Source of the DNA: Campanula takesimana
Lineage: Eukaryota; Streptophyta; Magnoliopsida; Asterales; Campanulaceae
Assembly: GCA_026119855.1 (NCBI GenBank)
Contig: JAOWBW010001593.1
Span: 124,001 to 188,000 of the forward strand
DNA length: 64,000 bases
Reading direction: 5' to 3'
This document shows, piece by piece, positions 22,205 through 32,030 of this stretch. The stretch's first letter is position 1. Each line of letters begins with the position of its first letter. Below the pieces are notes generated by a model. The model had not been told where the DNA came from and did no database searches. It saw only the letters and a list, made by a program, of their open reading frames with translations. Made by a program: the position numbers and the translations under genes.

Positions 22205-23720
22205 AAAACAACCCTATGTTGTCCCTCAATCTACCGTGCCTTCCCTCAAATCCAAACCTTCTAAATCCCTCAAAACAGTACCTAGTCAGGGGGAGTCGTT
22301 TATCAAGAAAAGATCTCATACCCCTAGCCCAGTCAAAGTCTCCAAAAAGGCTAAAGTGGCTAAGCAACCCTCACCTGAGGTAATCTCCCCAACCCTTTCA
22401 TCTGACGAAGAAATATTGGTTGCCCCTCCCAAAATTTCAAAGAATTTTGTTCTGTATGCCCAAGAGGCTGATATGGAAGAAGTGAGTGGCTCTGAGAATG
22501 AGGATGATGCTGCCGCAGAAGAGGATGAGCAGTCTGAGGATGCCACTGAAAGTGAAACAGAGGAACAGGCTGTTGAGAAGCCCATTGATAAGGGATTGGT
22601 TGATGAAAGTTCTGAGGAAGAACATGGTGATTCTGCCGCAAGTGACAAGTCTGCCACAGAAAAAGATATGGATGTTGAGCATGTTGAACACGACATTGTC
22701 CCTGAAAAGGTAGATACTTTTATTGATATTGAGGATGGTGATGATGATGCTACCATATCACCAAAGGCTAAGGTTTCCGAACAAAACATTGAGGTTCCTC
22801 CTACCGTGCATCCTGTCCCTACCGCACCAGCTCCATCGACCGCACCACCTGCTCTTGAGTCAAACCAATCTATTCCTGAACTGCTTGCCGCAGTCAAGCT
22901 TCTTACTCAGATGCAGGCAGACACTCAATCCCAGGTTGAATCTTTAGTGTCTAGTATGGTGGCGCTTCGAGAGGAGGTTATTGAGCTGAAGACTGATCAA
23001 GCCGCGTTGAAGCGAGATGTTGCCGCACTTCCCTCCGAAATGATTGCGACCATTAAGGGGGAGAGTGTTGTGATAACAAAGGCTGTTAAGGACATCATGC
23101 AAGGAACAACTAGCAGCTCTACCGCACATCCTGCCGCAGATCCTGCTCTCACTTATGCCGCACTCAGAGAAGCCCTTCATAAGCAAACCAATTACATCAG
23201 TACCAGTGTTGTTAATGGTGTTGAAGGTGCGAGCAAAGAATTATCAAAGTCTATGAATTCTGATAAACTTGAAGTCAAGGATGAGCTGGAAAAGGAGCTG
23301 AAGAAATTGAAATCCTCTCTAAAAGAGGAGATTATGGTTCAAACAAATACCGCACTTCTTACGGTTGCTGAAAAGTTTACTCCCAAGATTGCCGCGATGA
23401 CTGAAGCGATGAAGGTTCAAACCAACCGTATTGAGATCAACAACGTCAGAATTGAAGGACAATCTACCAAGATTGACCTCCTATCCAACCGCATCAATAC
23501 GGTAATGAACAGGCTTAATCGACAAGGTGTGATTCAAGCTGCGCAGGAAGCTTTTCAACCTCCTGAAGCAGGTCACGGCAATGTTCAAGCTCACGGTGAA
23601 GAGGAAGAAGAAGATGGAGTCACTGCTCCAGTCATGATTCCAGGATTGAATATCCCAGCTTACCGCTTTCCTCTTGCCGCAAAATTCATTGAAGACCTCA
23701 TTGATGTTGACCGCATTTGA
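22205..23720 (+). pseudogene. Sirevirus env-like gene, 3' part
   Basis: This continues the frame interrupted at 13322. The two exon-2 parts (1178 and 1516 bp) add up to a multiple of three and join in frame once one target-site copy is removed. It encodes about 505 residues: a Pro/Ser/Lys-rich stretch, a strongly acidic region (about 22440-22760), then a long predicted coiled coil (about 22860-23530) with heptad-like Leu/Val spacing, and a stop at 23718-23720. Coiled coils near the C terminus are common in Sirevirus env-like products. Before the Tekay insertion the whole gene would have encoded about 928 residues. It is now inactive. Confidence 0.75.
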
Positions 23721-24112
23721 TCTGACCGCATGTGGTCATGAAAATTTGATGTTTAAAACAATCTTACTTTTATTCTGGGTTTGTAACTTAAAACAATATT
23801 TCTCTTTTGTTTTCGTACTCCTATGCTTGAATGATTTATCTTTTGGAGTATGTTAATGGTGTTTGATGCATTTCTATTCCTTCTTGATTATTTATCTTGA
23901 AATGCTTCAAATAATATTTCTATCTTCTAGGATTAGCAATTTGTTTTTTTTTTTTTTTTAGGATGATAGAAATCTATGACATTGGCTTAGAGTGTGCATT
24001 GACTTGGGACATGATATTTAATAAAATATTTTCTTGAAAACATGTTTTTACCAAGTACAATAAAATAGCCTTTGTTATAGTAGGTAATGGTCTCAATCAA
24101 ATAGGGGGAGAT
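23721..24112 (+). other. Sirevirus 3' untranslated region and polypurine tract
   Basis: AT-rich non-coding sequence with a T-run near 23943-23958. It ends in ATAGGGGGAG (24101-24110), two bases before the 3' LTR, the likely plus-strand primer. Confidence 0.7.
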
Positions 24113-25662
24113 TGTTGGGTATGCTTATTATAAACCACTCATATTACCTAGATTTGATTGATCCCATAACCTAATTTTATCTTTTATGGACTTTAGGATA
24201 TATTGTAAGAAGTGTTAAAACTTCATTTTTAGAATAGTCCACCTTGATAGAATAGGCTTTTGATTGATAGGCTGAAAAATTTTCTAAGTCTGGAAAATGA
24301 GGTAGGTCCATTGCCTACCGCATGTAACCTACCGCATGACCAAGGTGCCGCATTCTCTATACTTTCCGCAGATAACCTTGCCGCATGGTTTCATCCTACC
24401 GCGTGAATCTCTACCGCATGGAACCATGGTTGAAGAAACTCAAGTTGGTTCAAACTTAACCATGGTCACACTTGTGTCTTTACCTTGGTTAGTTTTGAAC
24501 GTTGCAAATTCAAATTTCAAATTTGAATACAACTGTCATTTTAGTACAGTTGGACCACCATGACTCTGCAACAAAAGGACAACTCAGACTGAGCTCCAAT
24601 TAGAAATCAACAGCTCATTGTCCTCCAAACTTGCCCTCTAAGAATTCAAACGGCTAGTTTCTCCATCAAGGCTATAAATAGACCTTGAATTCTTCATTGA
24701 ATATGAGCTGAGATTCCAAGAGAGAAATTGCTGTTGAAATTCTTGGTGATTGAAGATCATACTCAAGATTTCCAGAATCCTTTGAATCTTCAAGCACTCA
24801 ACCTTCAAGTCTTCAACAAATCTCCAGCAACCTTCAAGATCAAATCTCAAGCCTCTCACACAAGATTCATTAGGCTCTAAAATCATAGAGATTTCAAAGA
24901 GCTCTTGATTCTTACACACACACTCACCCCGATTGATCAATCACATAGATTGAATCATTAGGGATACACTGGTCTAAGTCTAGGATTGTTCTTCATAGAA
25001 AATAGGAGTTAATTCAGTTCTTCATCTTTGTAATCTGTACTCAAGAGAATTAATACATCCTCCATTCAAAATCCAAGACTGACCATCTTGGTAAAGGACG
25101 TAGATCTTTTAACAGATCGAACCTTTCCAAATCATTGTGTCATTTACTCACTGCACTTTACCTTTCTGCAAATTTACTTTAAGTCTTGTTCATCTTGTTC
25201 ATATTGTTCTTCACTTGTTCATATTAATCTTGTTTGTCTTTTAGTGTTTGATCTTTCAGATTTAAGAACAAGTGTGAATTGTGTTTGTTTGTCTACCTCA
25301 TTGCCTAAGTTAAAATCTGACTAACTTATCATTTGCCAAAAATCTCTAAGACACAAATTTTCAATCTTTCAACCTACCTCACATTAACCTACCGCACTAC
25401 TACCTACCGCATATACATCTACCGCACTACCTACCGCAAAAACAAACCTACCGCATTGAACTTATCAAAACCAACTCTAAACTTGTTTCAACGAAAACTT
25501 CCGCTGTGCATTTTATACTTGACCGTGTGGTTTTTATCTACCGCAAAATTCAAGTGTAAGCATAAAGGTTGAATTTTGAAAAAGGGTTGAAATTTTAAAT
25601 AGGCTATTCACCCCCCCCCTCTAGCCTCTTTTCATACCCTTGTTGTGTCTCTGGGACCAACA
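24113..25662 (+). repeat. 3' LTR of Sirevirus
   Basis: 1550 bp with about eight mismatches to 3429-4978. It repeats the TATA box (24672-24681) and both CTACCGCA clusters. Target duplication CCAAC follows at 25663-25667. Confidence 0.92.
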
Positions 25663-26111
25663 CCAACCCAACACCCAAAACCAAAACCCTACTTCTACTC
25701 TCTCTTTATCCCTCATCTGCGCCGTCTCTCTCTCTCAACGGACGCTAATCGTTTCTCTCTCTCTCTCTTTCGCTTTCTCTGTTCTCTTCTCTCTCTCTCT
25801 CTCATCATCCTCAGAATAGCCGCCGCCTCTCAACCCAAATCCTTCCATCTTCCGATTGCTTTTGCCGCCGTCTTCAGAGTCCAGGTACGTCACCTCCTTC
25901 GACGACAACGACGATGACGAACACTCCATCTCTACAGTGCCTGTCCCGCCTAGCCTGTCGCCGCCGCCTAATCGCCGCTGAGACCGCCTAATCGCTGCCC
26001 AGACTGCCGAACGGCTAGAATGGCCGACTTGATGAAAATCGAGGCGGAAGGGGGCCGCCTAGCACCTAGGCTCTGCCTAGGCGGCCGCCTAGCCCGATTT
26101 TTAGAACACTT

Positions 26112-27038
26112 GTTTGACCCACATAACTTACAAATAATGTTTATATTGGCCACGGTATTAACATTAAAATTTTCAAACTTTTTTAGAATCATGTCAACCT
26201 TAGATGAGAGGAGAGTAACGGCATCAACATTATACTTACTTGGAGTCCCTTGCAGTTGCTCCCTTTCATTTGACCATTGATAATGGTTCAATGCTATATT
26301 CTCGATCAAGTCGAGCGCTTCGTCTACCCCTTTGTTCATAAGTGATCCTCCAGCGGCGACATCAATAGTCTCCCTTGTTCTTAATGTGAGACCATTGTAG
26401 AATGTATGCACAATTAACCATCTCTCAAGACCGTGGTGTGGGCACATCCTTAAGATCTCCTTGTACCGCTCCCAAGCATCGTAGCGCGACTCAGTTCCGT
26501 TTTGACTGAAATTTGTAATTTTGGTACGGATTTGAGCGGTCTTGCTAGCTGGGAAGAAACGCCCTAGGAAAGCTTCTTGCACTTGGTCCCATGTTGTCAA
26601 AGAATTTTGGGGGACCGAGTTTAACCATTGCTTCGCCTTATCCTTCAAAGAGAAAGGAAAAAGGCACATTCTTATGGCCTCCGGTGTGATACCTAGGATT
26701 CGGGTGGTGTCACAATATTCTAAAAAGGTTTGGATGTGAAGGTGGGGATCTTCAAGTACCGAGCCACTGAATTGGTTGTTCATTACCATATGTAGCAGTT
26801 GTGGCTTAATTTCAAAATGATCTGCGTCGGCGTTTGGTACAGCAATGGGTGTCCTAGTTCCTGGGGTACTCGGATTAACGAAATCATGTAGGGTTCTAGG
26901 TGGTGGTGTAACGGGTTCTCCATCTCCATTTTCTGCCATTTCTTTTTCTAGGACTTCTCTAAATCTTCTTAACCTTTCGTGAAAGGTTCTTTCAGGTTCC
27001 GGGTCAAATTCTTGGAGTGATGTCCGGGTTCTTTTCAT
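26112..27038 (-). pseudogene. Gag N-terminal part, Athila-like element
   Basis: About 310 codons from the methionine at 27038 (MKRTRTSLQEFDPEPERTF) encode a plant Gypsy retrotransposon Gag domain, with WDQVQEAFLGRFFP and YDAWERYKEILRMCPHHG as family landmarks. The frame reaches the first two cysteines of a CX2CX4HX4C knuckle and then runs into the Mutator-like element, where it would add foreign residues. The rest of Gag lies at 2475-3134. Gag would package the element RNA; this copy is disrupted. Confidence 0.85.
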
Positions 27039-27165
27039 AAACTCCGAGAGTACCTAATGAAATTTTCAAAGACACAAATTCTTTGAAGAGATGTTAAATA
27101 AATAAAAATAAATAAAAAAATAAAAACAGAAAATACAAAGAAAAAATTTAAAAAGATAAACTGTT

Positions 27166-27184
27166 GTCCCCGGCAACGGCGCCA
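27166..27184 (-). other. primer-binding site (tRNA-Asp type), Athila-like
   Basis: On the minus strand TGGCGCCGTTGCCGGGGAC follows the 5' LTR by a few bases. It is complementary to the 3' end of plant tRNA-Asp, the primer typical of Athila elements. Confidence 0.75.
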
Positions 27185-27190
27185 AATACT

Positions 27191-28767
27191 TGTTAGGGCC
27201 TAAACGAAGGCTAAATTATAAAATACCGCAAGTGCACGGTGTGGATATAGTATAGATAAAGGTAAATGTGGGTCGATCCCACAAGGACAGGGTTACTTTA
27301 TGAAAATCTTTGCTTTTAAGAAAGAAATAATAAAAATGGTTGATTGGGGGTAAAATTGTTTGTCACTTAACTAGAAATAAATTGCAATTGCTTTAACTTT
27401 GGAATAAATACTCTTATATTGAAGGAATTTCCGGGATTGGGACTCAAACAATATACATTCATCAATTAATCATGCTCTTTAGATTTAAAGGTTCATTTTA
27501 AAACAGGGATGGTACGCTATGTTGTGTCAACTTCTTAACCAAGGCTTAAAACACATGTATTTTAATACTAATTATGCCCTATCTCTCGATGGCCCATAAT
27601 TAGTAAAAAAAGATTAAGTTCATGAAAATATCCACGTACTTCCACTCAAGGAGCATCCCTAGGCCATTAACCTACTTTCGTGATTAATAGAAACCCAATC
27701 ACTTCATATGGTTCCGTTAATCGAGATTCACCGCTAGGTCCTTCTCTCGATTAACTGAGATTCATATGAAACATGGATCTCATCATGGTTGTAGGCATTT
27801 TAGTACAATATGAAGAGATTGTTTAAGATAAAGAGCAGAAAGGAAGAGCATGAATTAAATTATGAACATATAAAGTTGAGTTTCCAACCCCAAGAATAAG
27901 GGGAATTACTCATAAGCCATTTGTGAAATCAAAACATGAATAAGATATAAATAGAAGAAGAGATGAGAGATACTTATTCAGATTGAAAGTAGATATAAAT
28001 GACTGAAAATAACGTCAATATTTTATTGCTTCACTTGCTCAAGAACACCCTTTTGTGATTTACACAAAAGTTGAGAATAAAGATGTTGAGACTAAAATTC
28101 GCTAGAGTAAGATTACAACAATTTGTGGATCCTTTCTAAGGCTAAAATGGCCTTCTTAAATAGGCAAAAGGGTCAAAAGAGGTGTCTCTTCCCGGATGTT
28201 TGCCTAAGAGGTGCCTTTTGGAAAGAATTCCTTCAGAACAGGTATAAGGGGGGTCCGGGCGGGTATTGCAAGTAGTCCGGGCGGACCAAGTCTCAGGAAT
28301 ATGGAATTTCATAGGGTCCGGCCGGGTATGTATGCTGGTCCGACCGGATCAATAGGTGAGGTCCGACCGGGTTTTAGGAGTGGTCCGGGCGGACCAAGGC
28401 ATCTGGCGCGATCGAGCTTCAACAATGGCGCGGCCGTGCGGAATTGGGTTTCTGGTCCTATTTGTCGACATAAATGGCATGGTCATGCTAATTTGAAAGC
28501 ACGGTCGTGCCAGTCAAAAAGGTCTGCTTTCCACTTTTTTTTTTCTTCCCAATTTGTTCCGTCTTCAACTCCTTTGCTCCGGTTCATTATATGGGCCATA
28601 ATTTAACCCAAAAGGTCCTTAAAAACCTGTTTCAACCACAGAATACTACCAAGAATAAAATCCACAATATATATAAAAATAAATAAAAGGTACCAAATAG
28701 AGCTATGATTGAAAGTAAAATAATAGGTAAAATATGTTATAAAAAACTATAAAATAGTCGTTTATCA
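27191..28767 (-). repeat. 5' LTR of Athila-like element
   Basis: 1577 bp, minus-strand TGATAAACGAC...CCCTAACA. The outer 447 bp match the partial LTR at 1-447. It has repeated GC-rich palindromic motifs (GGTCCGGGCGGACC, GGTCCGACCGG, GCGCGGCCGTGCG) at about 28250-28510. A TATA-like CTATTTAAG lies downstream of them on the minus strand near 28152-28160. The matching target duplication lies outside the window. Confidence 0.85.
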
Positions 28768-29073
28768 CGATCCAGCTTCCAAGGTTACTCCGGCCACCAC
28801 CGGTTACCCCACCGTCCAAGGTAATAGTGCTGGTGGATCATTACTGAGAGGATCAAGGCAGTGCAGGGTTGTTGTTTGATTCAATTTTAGGTAACTTTTC
28901 TTTTCTACTGACTTATATGATGATTGTGTTCTTACTGATTGATGGAATTTGTATGTTATGATTCCAAGTTAGTGCAATTTTCAATACTCACTGATTTCGG
29001 TTGATGCTGCTGCTATGTTGATTGAGAGATTGATGTGTAGATTCTTTATTTGTTTGTTTAATTGTTCGATTTT
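28768..29073. other. flank of the Athila-like element, unidentified
   Basis: The first 120 bp can be read as a short open plus-strand stretch ending in a stop near 28880, but I do not recognise the product. The rest is AT-rich. It may be the host sequence into which the Athila-like element inserted. Confidence 0.3.
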
Positions 29074-29391
29074 GGAGATGAACTGTTGATGAAATATCAA
29101 TATATATCAGATTTCTTCATTGCGCTTGCGTATTTCTCCATCCTACTAGAGCTAGTTTACTTTGTAAAAAAATCAGGAGTCTTTCCATATAGATGGGTAC
29201 TTGTGCAGTTTGGAGCTTTTATTGTTTTGTGTGGAGCTACACATATTATCAATTTATGGACATTCGGCATACACACAAGAACAGTTGCCATGGTTATGGC
29301 CTTCGCTAAGATCTTGACTGCTGCTGTATCATGTGCAACATCACTTATGTTAGTGCACATTATTCCTGATCTACTTAGTGTTAAAACTAGA
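29074..29391 (+). pseudogene. ethylene receptor N-terminal fragment (ETR1/ERS1 type)
   Basis: About 106 codons are open with no stop or frameshift and match the membrane-spanning ethylene-binding domain of subfamily-1 receptors, from the residue equivalent to Arabidopsis ETR1 Asp14 to about Arg118 (DELLMKYQYISDFF to DLLSVKTR). It keeps the equivalents of Asp25, Cys65 and His69; the last two bind the copper cofactor. The first 13 residues and everything after the third membrane helix (GAF, histidine kinase, receiver) are missing, and a stop lies 15 bp upstream with no ATG in frame. It is a transduplicated or otherwise displaced fragment, next to a hAT remnant. Confidence 0.85.
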
Positions 29392-29511
29392 ACAAGTAGT
29401 CTGATGCAACTTGCAAGCAATCAAACATTAATAAATTATTCACATTTAGCAATTTTTAATCTTATTATTGCATTTCTTGTACTAAATTGACTATTCTTTT
29501 TAATTTATTAG

Positions 29512-29781
29512 ATGTCTAAAAGAAAGGCTCAAGAGATCGAGGCTAGTAATGATGATGATGATGTTCATGTGTACGCGAAGGGGGATGAACCTATATGAGA
29601 TTCTCAAAGTGTTGCTGCGAGTAAAAAACCGGTTGGTTCAAGCCCTTCTTTGAATGAGACTGAGTCTTCTTTGGATCCGAGAAGTGGAAGATTGATTAGT
29701 CCTCATCGTAGTAGATTGGCTCCCAACACATTGGGAGCATTAATGTGCCCTCAAAATTGGCTACGGAATGAAAAGAAAGGT
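29512..29781 (+). pseudogene. hAT-transposase-like C-terminal fragment
   Basis: The frame opens with ATG after an AG in a T-rich context, has a stop at 29596-29598, and then reads SGRLISPHRSRLAPNTLGAL and LMCPQNWL. This matches the C-terminal dimerisation-domain end of plant hAT transposases (HRSRLxPxTxxALMCxxxWL). Only about 90 codons remain. It may have carried the adjacent ethylene-receptor piece, but no terminal repeats are visible. Confidence 0.6.
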
Positions 29782-29796
29782 AAATATTATAAAATG

Positions 29797-29844
29797 CTAC
29801 TCCTTCCGTCCCAAAATACATGTATTTTGGGACGGAGGGAGTAG
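29797..29844. mobile_element. 48-bp Stowaway-like palindrome
   Basis: CTACTCCTTCCGTCCCAAAA and its near-perfect complement meet at 29820/29821. The termini match the TACTCCCTCCGTCCC ends of mariner/Stowaway MITEs with TA targets, leaving only the inverted repeats. It ends two bases before a chromovirus LTR. Confidence 0.7.
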
Positions 29845-31077
29845 CTTGTAACGACCCAACTTTCATATAATAAATAAAATCCATAAACCATGGGAAATCT
29901 CAAACGACAAACATAATTCAAGTCCAACGTTCAAAACAACGGCTAGTATAATCTAACCATAATTCAAAATAGTGCGGAAGCGTAACTAACGTTTAGATTC
30001 TAACGGCTAGTACATCCCACTAGCTCAACATAAAAACATAAAAGTATCTAAAAACCCTTCACTTGACCATCGACTGCCCTTCCTTGCAATCCCTCTTGGT
30101 CCTTAATCTTTACCTGGGAAAAATAATATAAGAAAGGGTGAGCGAACAATGCTCAGTAAGTTCATACGGGATCTCTCCGGGTACTAAGGAGAGATGACCG
30201 AAAGAACGGAGCCAACATAATATCTTCGATGAATGGCTAAAATCAATAATCTTAACTGTACACATATACGAAAGCACAGTTATCGAGTTCAAGAAGTTAT
30301 GGCTCTAATACAGTTCCGTCAATTCCATAGTTACATTCATCACCTTTTCAGGGTGTTACACCTTTTCAGGGTGTCGAGGGACCTTACACCTTCTCACGGT
30401 GCTCCCTCTTAAGTTCGATCATGATCATTAAGCCACTTCATCAAGTAGCGTTGCGTCTAATTCTTTTCTCTCAAATTAGACTATCTAAATTAGCCCTTTT
30501 CAGTCAGACTAATTCTAGCTAAGCCCTTTTCTATCAGACTAAGCTAACTATACCCGTTTCTTTTAGATATAGCAATGTTCCACAAAGCATTCTAGGTACA
30601 AGAATACTTAAAGCAAATTCAATTCTCTTTGATACCCTATGAGCAACACATATCATGGGTAAGATAGTTCAAAAGACGTTCGAGTCATAAGAGTTCAAAT
30701 GCTACGGCCATAAGTAGCTACACTTGAAAGAATAGAAGGGATCCTATTTCAAAATGATGATATTCAAAAAACTTTAAGGAACGTAATCCCTTACCTTAGC
30801 CTTGCAGTCTTCGCTTAGCAATTTCACGTGCAAAATCTACAAACATGCAAACACGGCTTTCTTAGGAACATGGATTAATTAATTTCTCCGTCCCCATTAT
30901 ACTTTATTTTACTTCTTTACTTCACGAGTTCATTATCCTAAACTCTTTGTTAGGGTTCGTTCTACCCATTATCTGTGTTCCCAAAATACCCCTTTCGGAT
31001 TACTAAAATACCCTTGGGGTTACATGGTTTCTATTCTTCAATTAATATGTTTTAGGACTCCTTTAGTTCCATTAAAC

Positions 31078-31265
31078 ACTATTCCCAGCTTGTGATAACA
31101 CTGTTCATAGCGTAAATTTCCAGATTACTATTCACTGCGTATATTACTATTCACAGCTTATATAACTCAGAACACTATTCACAGCATATGTAAGTTCAGA
31201 CTACTATTCCTAGCGTAAATTTCTAGATTACTATTCACAGCGTAAATTTACTATTCCCAGATTAT
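31078..31265. repeat. short tandem repeats in chromovirus LTR
   Basis: About eight degenerate copies of a 15-25-bp unit around ACTATTCACAGCGTA, with variants such as CACTGCG and CCTAGCG. It could be an LTR enhancer array or simple slippage. Confidence 0.6.
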
Positions 31266-31364
31266 TTTCTTCTCTTGAAACCCCCATAAACATACCCTAA
31301 TTTCACCTTTGATGCACCCACATGCAGCAATCCACTACACACACCGGATTCACCATCAAACGCG

Positions 31365-31500
31365 CACACACCCACCCACACACACACACGCAGAATACAC
31401 GAAACATACACACACACACACACGCATAACAGGCACACACACAACACCCACAGTCGCACACACACACAGCACACACATCGCACGCACACACGCACACACA
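31365..31500. repeat. CA-rich microsatellite
   Basis: Mostly ACACAC interrupted by G and T (CACACACGCAG, CACGCATAAC). Reading frames crossing it on either strand are low-complexity artefacts. Confidence 0.9.
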
Positions 31501-32030
31501 CTATAATTAACAACTTCCCTTTAATCTTAGTATAAACCCTAGTTCTTCATAGATTAGAGTTCCCAATCCGAATTCAGTAACATCTATGTAATGAAACGGA
31601 GAATTGAAGGTTAGAGTTTAGGGTTTAATACCTTAGGTTGTTTTCCTCCCTTTCTCTCTTCTCCTTCTTCCTCTTCTCCGGCTCCTCCCTTTCTCTCTGC
31701 AAGTTACTGCCGCCTCTTTTCCCCTCTCTCCCGTTCTTCCTCTTTTTTTTTTTTTTTTTTTTTTCTTTGCGGTGAAAAGAATCATGCTAGGGTTTTAATG
31801 AGGGAGTATTTATACTAATAGGGTTTCTCAAATCCCTAACTCAAAAGGATTGGATTTTGACTAACTTGGGCCTCACATTATAATTTAACTCTTACTCGGA
31901 TTATTTAAGCCCAATTATAATTTAAAGGATTTTCATAAATAAAATAAAATAAAAATATGTGGCCAAGGGCCGGATATTACATTCTTTCCTCCTTAAAAGA
32001 GTTTGGTCCACCAAACTAAACGTACCTTAA

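Larger units (their letters stand above)
3429..25662 (+). mobile_element. Sirevirus (Copia) LTR retrotransposon with nested Tekay
   Basis: Two 1550-bp LTRs (TGTTGGGTATGC at the start, GGGACCAACA at the end) are flanked by the 5-bp duplication CCAAC at 3424-3428 and 25663-25667. The order is LTR, initiator-Met primer site, large gag, pol in Copia order (protease, integrase, reverse transcriptase, RNase H), a further env-like gene, polypurine tract, LTR. The extra gene after pol, a long coiled-coil gag and tRNA-Met priming are the Sirevirus pattern. The LTRs differ at about eight positions by eye, so insertion was recent. A Tekay element interrupts the env-like gene. Confidence 0.9.
3135..26111. 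mobile_element. non-autonomous Mutator-like element, split by a Sirevirus
   Basis: The termini are AGTGTTCTAAAA at 3135 and its complement TTTTAGAACACT ending at 26110. They are flanked by the direct repeat GTTTGACCC at 3126-3134 and 26112-26120, and 9 bp is the usual Mutator duplication. Subtracting the nested retrotransposon leaves about 740 bp (3135-3428 plus 25668-26111). Both ends are rich in CTAGGCG-type palindromic motifs. No transposase is present. The right part contains a pyrimidine-rich, GCCGCC-rich segment resembling the 5' end of a captured plant gene. Related copies lie at 56014-56171 and 57523-62298. Confidence 0.8.
29847..31981 (-). repeat. 3' LTR of degenerate chromovirus
   Basis: Minus-strand TGTAATATCCGG...GGGTCGTTACA, 2135 bp. 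A purine tract (AAGGAGGAAAGAA on the minus strand, 31982-31996) precedes it, so this is the 3' LTR. It carries about eight degenerate copies of ACTATTCACAGCGTA (31078-31265), a CA-rich microsatellite (about 31365-31500) and a T-run (31743-31764). Confidence 0.75.

Noticed and set aside
22152..22897. Ser-rich antisense frame of about 190 codons opposite the env-like gene
   Set aside because: It is the shadow of the acidic, repetitive sense frame and shows no family resemblance.
28768..28885. Short C-terminal exon of an unknown host gene
   Set aside because: About 38 open codons with no recognisable family; insufficient support for a gene call.
31262..31513. Cys/Val-rich and His/Thr-rich frames on opposite strands
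   Set aside because: They arise from the CA-rich microsatellite in an LTR.
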